Shown here one piece after another: positions 58,492 to 64,000 of a stretch of DNA of 64,000 nucleotides. Where the stretch lies: the NCBI RefSeq assembly GCF_016862175.1, contig NZ_BOML01000006.1, positions 124,001-188,000 on the forward strand, read 5' to 3'. The notes under the pieces were generated by a model. That model had not been told where the DNA came from, searched no databases, and saw only the letters and a list, made by a program, of their open reading frames with translations. Positions within the stretch are counted from its first letter, which is position 1, and the number at the start of each line of letters is the position of its first letter. This DNA is from Paractinoplanes durhamensis (GTDB taxonomy: Bacteria > Actinomycetota > Actinomycetes > Mycobacteriales > Micromonosporaceae). A program made the position numbers and the translations under genes.

Positions 58492-59750
58492 GACGCACCG
58501 CGACCGTCCTCGCCGTTGTGCTGCTGGCCGCAGGCTGCAGCAGCAACGGAACCAGCAATAGTGGCAGTAGCAGCGACACCCCCGGAGTGACCGACACCGA
58601 GATCACGGTCGGCACGCACATGCCGCTGACCGGCCCGGCCGCCGCCGGCTACTCGAAGATCGCGCCGGCGACCAAGGCTTATTTCGACTTCGTCAACGCG
58701 AACGGCGGCGTGAACGGCCGCAAGATCACCTACAAGATCATGGATGACGGCTACAACCCGTCGAACACCCAGCAGGTAGTCCGGCAGATGGTGTTGCAGG
58801 ACAAGGTGTTCGCGATCCTGAACGGCCTGGGCACGCCCACGCACACCGGCGTGCTCGACTTCCTCAAGACCAACCGGGTGCCCGACCTCTTCGTGGCCAG
58901 TGGCAGCCGCAGCTGGAACCAGCCGGACAAGTATCCGGGGACATTCGGGTTCAACCCCGACTACACGGTCGAAGGCAAGATTCTCGGGACGTACGTGAAG
59001 GAGACGTACCCGGGTAAGAAGGTCTGCTTCCTCGGGCAGGACGACGACTTCGGCCGGGACAGCCTGGAAGGCATCGAGAAGATTCTCGGGTCGGTCACCG
59101 CCAAGCAGTCGTACGTGACGAGCAACCCGAACGTCGGCCCGCAGATCGGCGCGCTCAAGGCCGCCGCCTGTGACGTAGTGATGTTGGCCACCGTGCCCGG
59201 CTTCACCGCGCTGTCGATCGGCACCGCCGCGAAGATCGGTTTCAAGCCGCAGTTCGTGGTCAGCAACGTCGGCTCCGACCCGACCACCCTCACCAAGACG
59301 CTAGGCCCGGCCGCGGGCCTGCTCGAGGGCGTGGTGGCGGCCAACTACCTGCCGCTGGCCAACGACGACGCGAACCCGTGGATCCAGCTCTACAAAAAGG
59401 TCAATTCCGACTACAACGGCAACGCGGAGTTCGACAACAACATCGTCTACGGCATGTCGGTCGGCTATCTGTTCGTCCAGTCGCTGCAGGCCGCGGGCAA
59501 GGACCTCACCCGGGACAGCCTGATCGCCGCCGTCGAAAAGGGCGGTTTCACCGGGCCTGGGCTGGTGCCGGTGCGCTTCTCGGCGAAAGATCACTCGGGG
59601 TACGCGGGTGAGCAGCTGACCAAGCTCACCGGGGGCAAAGCCGCCTACTTCGGTACGGCGTACCAGACCGACGACGGGGACGGGGCGGTCGCGGCCTACA
59701 CCGGAACGGCGGTCGCACCTCCACAGAACGGAATCCCTACGGCACAGTAG
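58488..59750 (+). CDS. Substrate-binding lipoprotein (LivK/Peripla_BP_6 type)
   Basis: 420 residues. Lipoprotein signal with lipobox LAAGC (Cys17), then a Ser/Gly/Asn linker and a type I periplasmic-binding fold (DTEITVGTHMPLTGPAAAGY; TYKIMDDGYNPSNTQQVVRQ; VCFLGQDDDFGRDSLEGIEK). It captures the ligand and presents it to LivH/M. Such proteins bind amino acids, amides, or aromatic and aliphatic acids; the neighbouring catabolic genes argue against a plain leucine transporter. ATG overlaps the LivM stop. Confidence 0.92.
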   Translation: MRRTATVLAVVLLAAGCSSNGTSNSGSSSDTPGVTDTEITVGTHMPLTGPAAAGYSKIAPATKAYFDFVNANGGVNGRKITYKIMDDGYNPSNTQQVVRQMVLQDKVFAILNGLGTPTHTGVLDFLKTNRVPDLFVASGSRSWNQPDKYPGTFGFNPDYTVEGKILGTYVKETYPGKKVCFLGQDDDFGRDSLEGIEKILGSVTAKQSYVTSNPNVGPQIGALKAAACDVVMLATVPGFTALSIGTAAKIGFKPQFVVSNVGSDPTTLTKTLGPAAGLLEGVVAANYLPLANDDANPWIQLYKKVNSDYNGNAEFDNNIVYGMSVGYLFVQSLQAAGKDLTRDSLIAAVEKGGFTGPGLVPVRFSAKDHSGYAGEQLTKLTGGKAAYFGTAYQTDDGDGAVAAYTGTAVAPPQNGIPTAQ

Positions 59751-59794
59751 CTTCAGACACCGGAATATATTTTGTATCGAGCAAGGGAGCGGCG

Positions 59795-60538
59795 ATGGCG
59801 GACCAAGTGGCGATCGTGACCGGGGCCAGTCGAGGAATCGGATTCGCCATCGCGCAACGCTTCGTGGCCGAGGGCTACCGGGTGGCGATCACCGGGCGGA
59901 ACGCGGAGGCGCTGGACCAGGCGGCCAAGGATCTCGGTGGTCCGGAGGTGGCGATCGGCATCGCCGGCAAGGGCGACGACGCCGACCACCGGGCCGTGGT
60001 GATCGACACCGTCCTCGGCCGGTTCGGACCGATCACCACGCTGGTCAACAACATCGGCATCAACCCGGCGTACGGTCCGCTCGGCTCGCTCGATCTCGGC
60101 GCGGCCCGCAAGATGATCGACGTGAACGTCCTCGGCACGCTCGGCTGGGTGCAGGAAGCCCTGCGCGGCGGGCTGGCCGAGGGCGGCTCGATCGTCAACA
60201 TCTCGTCGGTCTCCGGCGTCCGCCCGGCGCCGGGCATCGCGTTCTACGGCGTCACCAAGGCCGCGCTGATCCACCTCACCGAGGAGCTGGCCGTCGAGCT
60301 GGCGCCGAAGGTGCGGGTCAACGCGGTCGCCCCGGCCGTGGTCAAGACGAAGTTCGCGACCGCTCTGTACGAGGGCCGCGAGGCCGAGGTCTCGGCCGCC
60401 TACCCGCTGCAGCGCCTCGGCGTGCCGGAGGACGTGGCCGGCACGGTCGCGTTCCTCTGCGGGCCGGACGCCGCCTGGATCACCGGGCAGACCGTCGTCA
60501 TCGACGGCGGCCTTCTGCTCACCGGGGCGGTGCAGTGA
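59795..60538 (+). CDS. SDR-family oxidoreductase (FabG-like)
   Basis: 247 residues. NAD(P) motif TGASRGIG, catalytic Ser/Tyr/Lys in SSVSGVRPAPGIAFYGVTKA and the typical end GQTVVIDGG. Classical SDRs interconvert keto and hydroxy groups, often on acyl-CoA. A GGGAG sequence precedes the ATG by 6 bases. It follows the binding-protein gene by 44 bases; an AT-rich TATATTTTGTAT stretch in between might be an internal promoter. The next gene overlaps it (GTGA). Confidence 0.9.
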   Translation: MADQVAIVTGASRGIGFAIAQRFVAEGYRVAITGRNAEALDQAAKDLGGPEVAIGIAGKGDDADHRAVVIDTVLGRFGPITTLVNNIGINPAYGPLGSLDLGAARKMIDVNVLGTLGWVQEALRGGLAEGGSIVNISSVSGVRPAPGIAFYGVTKAALIHLTEELAVELAPKVRVNAVAPAVVKTKFATALYEGREAEVSAAYPLQRLGVPEDVAGTVAFLCGPDAAWITGQTVVIDGGLLLTGAVQ

Positions 60539-61320
60539 CCGCGGTGCAGCGGGTCGTGGTCACCGGCGCCGGCGGTGGGATCGGTGCGGCCCTGGCCCGC
60601 CGATTCGCGGCCGACGGCGCCGAGGTGATCGTCAGTGATCTCGACGCGTCGGCCGCCCAGGCCGTGGCCAGCGACATCGGCGGGCTGGCGGTCCCGGCCG
60701 ACGCCGCGAACGAGGACGACACCCGCCGCCTGATCGAGGTGGCGTGGACCGAGCTCGGCGGCGTCGACCTGTTCTGCTCGAACGCCGGGGTGCTCACCGC
60801 CGGCGACGAGAACACCCCCGACGAGGCGTGGACCCGCGACTGGACCGTCAACGTGATGTCGCACGTCTACGTGAGCCGGCACCTGCTGCCGCGCTGGCTC
60901 GACCAGGGCGAACGGAAGCGGCTGATGATCACGGTCAGCGCGGCCGGCCTGCTGTCCCTGCTCGGCAGCGCGTCCTACGCGGTGACCAAACACGCTGCTC
61001 TGGCGTATGCGGAGTGGCTGCGAGCGACGTACGCCCATCGGGGTCTGATCGTGCAGGCGCTGTGCCCGCAGGGAGTGCGCACCGACATGCTGACCCGCGG
61101 AAACACGCGCGGCAGCGCGAGTGCCGCGCTGCTGGCCGACGGCGCGCTCGAACCGGCCGAGGTGGCCGAGGTCGCCGCCAAGGCGCTCGAGGGCGAGAGC
61201 TTCCTGATCCTGCCGCACCCCGAGGTGACCGACTACTACAAGTTGCGGGCCGCCGACCCCGACCGCTGGCTCGGTGGGATGAACAAGATGCAGCGGGCTC
61301 ACGAGGGGAACGCCCGGTGA
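60535..61320 (+). CDS. SDR-family oxidoreductase
   Basis: 261 residues, GTG start. TGAGGGIG dinucleotide motif, CSNAGVL, and the catalytic Ser and Tyr in TVSAAGLLSLLGSASYAVTK. The C-terminal part is longer than in FabG (ADPDRWLGGMNKMQRAHEG), as in SDRs of acyl-CoA pathways. Overlaps both neighbours by 4 bases. Confidence 0.9.
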   Translation: MTAVQRVVVTGAGGGIGAALARRFAADGAEVIVSDLDASAAQAVASDIGGLAVPADAANEDDTRRLIEVAWTELGGVDLFCSNAGVLTAGDENTPDEAWTRDWTVNVMSHVYVSRHLLPRWLDQGERKRLMITVSAAGLLSLLGSASYAVTKHAALAYAEWLRATYAHRGLIVQALCPQGVRTDMLTRGNTRGSASAALLADGALEPAEVAEVAAKALEGESFLILPHPEVTDYYKLRAADPDRWLGGMNKMQRAHEGNAR

Positions 61321-62309
61321 AGGGGCTCGACCTGGCGAAGCTGCAGGAATACCTCGGGTCGACGCGGGCACTCAGCGGGACCATGTTCGCGGGCGGCCGT
61401 TCCAACCTCACCTACGCGATCACCGACGGTGAGCAGCGGTGGGTGCTGCGCCGGCCGCCGCTCGGGCACGTGCTGCCGACCGCGCACGACATGGTCCGCG
61501 AGCACAAGGTGCTGGAGGCACTCGCCAAGGCCGGGTTCCCGGCGCCGCGGCCGGTGCTGCTGTGCACCGACACGTCGGTGATCGGCGCGCCGTTCTACAT
61601 GATGGAGCACGTCGACGGCCGGATCTACCGCGACGAGACGGACCTGGCGGTGATGGGCGGGGAAGCCCTGCGCGGGCTGATCCTGTCGCTGGTGGACACC
61701 CTCGCCGACCTGCACGCTCTCGACCCGGCCGCGATCGGGCTCGCCGACTTCGGCCGGCCCGAGGGCTTCAACCAGCGCCAGGTGCACCGGTGGAAGAAGC
61801 AGCTCGACGCGTCCCGCAGCCGCGACGTCCCCGGGATCGACGAGCTGCACGCGCGGCTGGCCGTGGACATCCCGGCCGGTGGCCCCGGCACGGTCGTACA
61901 CGGCGACTTCCGGCTCGACAACGTGCTGATCGGCGACTCCCTCGAGGTCAGGGCGGTGCTCGACTGGGAGATGTCGACGCTCGGCGACCCGCTCAGCGAC
62001 GTCGCCCTGATGCTCGTCTACGCGGGGCTGCCGCTGCAGGTCAGCGACGGCCGGGCGACCGTGCCGCTGAAGGTGCCCGGGCATCCCACGCTGCGCGAGA
62101 TGGGTGCTCGTTATGCCGAGCGCAGCGGGCGCGACGTGAGCGACCTGCACTGGTACGTGGCGTTCGCCGCATTCAAGCTCGCCGTGATTCTCGAGGGCGT
62201 GCACTACCGATACGTTCAGGGGCAGACGGTCGGTGACGGGTTCGATTCGATCGGCAACCTGGTGGGCCCGCTGGTGATGCGCGGCCACGAGGCGCTGGAG
62301 GGGAACTGA
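61317..62309 (+). CDS. APH-like kinase (ACAD10/11 kinase-domain type)
   Basis: 330 residues, GTG start overlapping the SDR stop. Aminoglycoside-phosphotransferase fold: catalytic [11 protein letters not shown] and metal-binding [11 protein letters not shown]. In mammals this domain is fused to the ACAD10/11 dehydrogenase and phosphorylates 4-hydroxyacyl-CoA; in bacteria LvaA of levulinate catabolism does the same as a separate protein. Here the adjacent gene encodes the dehydrogenase partner. It is therefore unlikely to be an antibiotic-resistance gene. Confidence 0.87.
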   Translation: MKGLDLAKLQEYLGSTRALSGTMFAGGRSNLTYAITDGEQRWVLRRPPLGHVLPTAHDMVREHKVLEALAKAGFPAPRPVLLCTDTSVIGAPFYMMEHVDGRIYRDETDLAVMGGEALRGLILSLVDTLADLHALDPAAIGLADFGRPEGFNQRQVHRWKKQLDASRSRDVPGIDELHARLAVDIPAGGPGTVVHGDFRLDNVLIGDSLEVRAVLDWEMSTLGDPLSDVALMLVYAGLPLQVSDGRATVPLKVPGHPTLREMGARYAERSGRDVSDLHWYVAFAAFKLAVILEGVHYRYVQGQTVGDGFDSIGNLVGPLVMRGHEALEGN

Positions 62310-63511
62310 TGGACTTCGACTTCGACGCCAAGACCGAGGACTACCGCAAGCGGCTGCTCGCCTTCATGGACGAGCACGTCTACCCGGCCGAGCCGTCGCT
62401 CGCCGAGCACGACGGCTGGTCGCCGCCGTCGGTCCTGCCGAGTCTGCAGGTGGCGGCGCGCGCCGCCGGCCTGTGGAACCTCTTCCTCCCCGGCGCGGAC
62501 GGCGCCGGCCTGACCAACCTTCAGTACGCTCCGCTCGCCGAGATCACCGGCCGCAGCCCGCAGCTGGCCCCGGCCGCCCTGAACTGCGCCGCCCCCGACA
62601 CCGGGAACATGGAGGTGCTGAGCCAGTTCGGCACCGCCGCGCAGAAGGACCGGTGGCTGCGACCGCTGCTGGACGGCGAGATCCGCTCGGCGTTCGCGAT
62701 GACCGAGCCGGGGGTCGCCTCCTCCGACGCCACCAACATCGGCACCCGGATCACCCGCGACGGCGACGAGTACGTCATCAACGGCCACAAGTTCTACATC
62801 TCCGGCGCGATGAACCCGAACTGCAAGATCTTCATCGTGATGGGCAAGACCGATCCGTCCGCCGCCCGCCACGTGCAGCAGAGCATGATCCTGGTCGCGC
62901 GGGACACGCCCGGCGTGCGGGTCGAGCGCGGCATGCGGGTTTTCGGTTACACCGATGGGGATCACGGCGGGCACGCCGAGGTCTACTTCGACGACGTACG
63001 CGTACCCGCCGCGAACTTGATCGGTGAAGAGGGCAGCGGTTTCGCCATCTCGCAGGCCCGGCTCGGCCCCGGTCGCATCCACCACTGCATGCGCCTGATC
63101 GGCATGGCCGAGCGGGCCCTGGAGCTGATGTGCACCCGGGCGCTGGCCCGCACGGCGTTCGGCAAGCCGCTGGCCGAGCAGGGTGTGGTGCAGGACTGGA
63201 TCGCCGAATCCCGGGTACGCATCGAACAGGCCCGTCTGCTCGTGCTCAAGGCCGCCTGGCTGATGGACACGGTCGGCAACAGGGGTGCGCACACCGAGAT
63301 CCAGTCCATCAAGATTATTGTTCCCTCGATGACCGAGTGGGTCGTCGACAAGGCGATCCAGGCTCACGGCGCCGCCGGCGTCGGCCAGGACACCCCGCTG
63401 GCCGCGCTGTGGGCGGGGGCCCGCACCCTGCGCCTCGCCGACGGCCCGGACGAGGTGCACAAACGCTCCCTGGCCCGACGGGAGTTGAACCGTTACCGGA
63501 GCGCACAGTGA
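62309..63511 (+). CDS. Acyl-CoA dehydrogenase, ACAD10/11 type
   Basis: 400 residues, ATG overlapping the kinase stop by 1 base. FAD/acyl-CoA domains ([39 protein letters not shown]). Where ordinary dehydrogenases have the catalytic Glu in YEGT, this one reads ADGPDEVH, a mark of the ACAD10/11 group. That group is reported to eliminate phosphate from 4-phosphoacyl-CoA. Co-translation with the kinase fits a two-step dehydroxylation. Confidence 0.9.
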   Translation: MDFDFDAKTEDYRKRLLAFMDEHVYPAEPSLAEHDGWSPPSVLPSLQVAARAAGLWNLFLPGADGAGLTNLQYAPLAEITGRSPQLAPAALNCAAPDTGNMEVLSQFGTAAQKDRWLRPLLDGEIRSAFAMTEPGVASSDATNIGTRITRDGDEYVINGHKFYISGAMNPNCKIFIVMGKTDPSAARHVQQSMILVARDTPGVRVERGMRVFGYTDGDHGGHAEVYFDDVRVPAANLIGEEGSGFAISQARLGPGRIHHCMRLIGMAERALELMCTRALARTAFGKPLAEQGVVQDWIAESRVRIEQARLLVLKAAWLMDTVGNRGAHTEIQSIKIIVPSMTEWVVDKAIQAHGAAGVGQDTPLAALWAGARTLRLADGPDEVHKRSLARRELNRYRSAQ

Positions 63512-64000
63512 CCCAATCCGCCACCCCACCGCAGCGCGTCGACGGCCGCACGGCGCGCTCCGAACGCACCCGTAACGCGATCGTCGACGCCCACCTGCAA
63601 CTCATTCGGGAGGGCGATCTGCGGCCGACCGCGGACCGGATCGCCAAGCAGGCCGGAGTCTCGCTGCGGGCACTGTGGAGCCACTTCGCCGACATGGAGG
63701 CGCTGTTCGCCGAGAGCGGGCAGCGCGTCCTGGAATGGCGGGACGCGGCCTACCGCCCGATCTCGGCGAAGCTGCCGCTGCCCGAGCGGATCGACGCGTT
63801 CTGCAAGCAGCGGGCCCGCCTGCTGGAGCAGATCACCCCGAACGCGAAGGCGTCGGCGGTGAAGGAGCCGTTCTCGGAGGCGTTGCAGAAATACCGCAAG
63901 CTGCACATGGTTCGGGTGCGCGAGGAGTTGGCGACGCTCTTCGCCGCCGAGATCGGCGGCGACGAGGAGAAGCTGAACGCGCTGACCGCGGTGAGCATGT
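63508..64000 (+). CDS. TetR-family regulator (3' end beyond the window)
   Basis: GTG 63508 overlaps the stop of the dehydrogenase gene (GTGA), and 164 residues are visible. [43 protein letters not shown]. Being the last gene of a coupled operon of importer and catabolic genes, it probably regulates them in response to the substrate or its CoA ester. Confidence 0.88.
   Translation, partial: MTQSATPPQRVDGRTARSERTRNAIVDAHLQLIREGDLRPTADRIAKQAGVSLRALWSHFADMEALFAESGQRVLEWRDAAYRPISAKLPLPERIDAFCKQRARLLEQITPNAKASAVKEPFSEALQKYRKLHMVRVREELATLFAAEIGGDEEKLNALTAVSM

Noticed and set aside
61317..62309. Aminoglycoside resistance kinase
   Set aside because: Co-translated with an ACAD10/11-type dehydrogenase and SDRs; the fold is shared but the context is acyl-CoA metabolism.

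Overview
The window is about 64 kb of very GC-rich chromosome from an actinomycete, most likely Micromonosporaceae and closest in character to Actinoplanes (an inference from gene content). Supporting markers are the mycothiol deacetylase MshB, the AdnAB helicase-nuclease pair, the actinobacterial DapC/DapD/DapE set, an ESX-type substrate pair and a DUF4407 membrane protein. Many genes appear to be transcribed without a leader: a TANNNT box followed by 6-7 nt and directly by ATG or GTG. No rRNA, tRNA, CRISPR array, insertion sequence or prophage was recognised. Most of the window reads as vertically inherited chromosome.

Layout. 1-2.0 kb: end of a nitrate/sulfonate-type ABC importer and a secreted-domain hypothetical. 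2.1-4.0 kb: a 40-residue membrane protein, a phospholipid acyltransferase, a cold-shock protein with back-to-back terminators, and a small acidic protein. 4.0-11.4 kb: adnB and adnA, translationally coupled. 11.4-15.6 kb: a LacI regulator, a two-domain SUKH protein and two adjacent LOG-family proteins. 15.6-19.1 kb: a lysine block (dapE and dapD divergent, lysG and lysE divergent). 19.1-22.1 kb: a MerR regulator fused to a DNA polymerase III beta-clamp fold, a methyltransferase, a nitrilase and a ridA remnant. 22.1-27.6 kb: two tandem copies of a three-gene secreted-protein cassette plus a related single gene; this is the best candidate for an undescribed system. 27.6-32.4 kb: DUF4407, SIMPL and a three-gene ESX-substrate-like cluster. 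32.4-39.4 kb: dapC-fdxA, a GNAT enzyme, mshB with a vanW-like remnant, and an S9 peptidase homologue that has lost its nucleophile. 39.4-43.9 kb: a Uma2 nuclease, TldD/TldE and a membrane protein. 44-47.9 kb: a succinate dehydrogenase operon behind a CRP/GlxR-like site. 47.9-55.2 kb: a decayed methyltransferase, a TetR/MFS pair, a GH3 glycosidase, an AlkB-like enzyme and an extraordinarily T-poor intergenic stretch. 55.2-64 kb: a nine-gene, mostly overlapping operon with a branched-chain-type ABC importer, two SDRs, an APH-like kinase, an ACAD10/11-like dehydrogenase and the start of a TetR gene.

How the genes connect. DapC, DapD and DapE cover three successive steps of the succinylase route to diaminopimelate and lysine, and the neighbouring LysG/LysE pair senses and exports excess lysine. 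The last operon pairs an importer with reductases, a kinase and a dehydrogenase of the type that together remove a hydroxyl group from 4-hydroxyacyl-CoAs, so it probably takes up and degrades a hydroxy- or keto-acid. The tandem secreted cassettes encode exported proteins sharing one disulfide-bearing beta-sandwich-like pattern, plus FN3-like proteins with Pro/Thr-rich tails, which suggests a cell-surface structure. Three loci have decayed (ridA, vanW, a methyltransferase).
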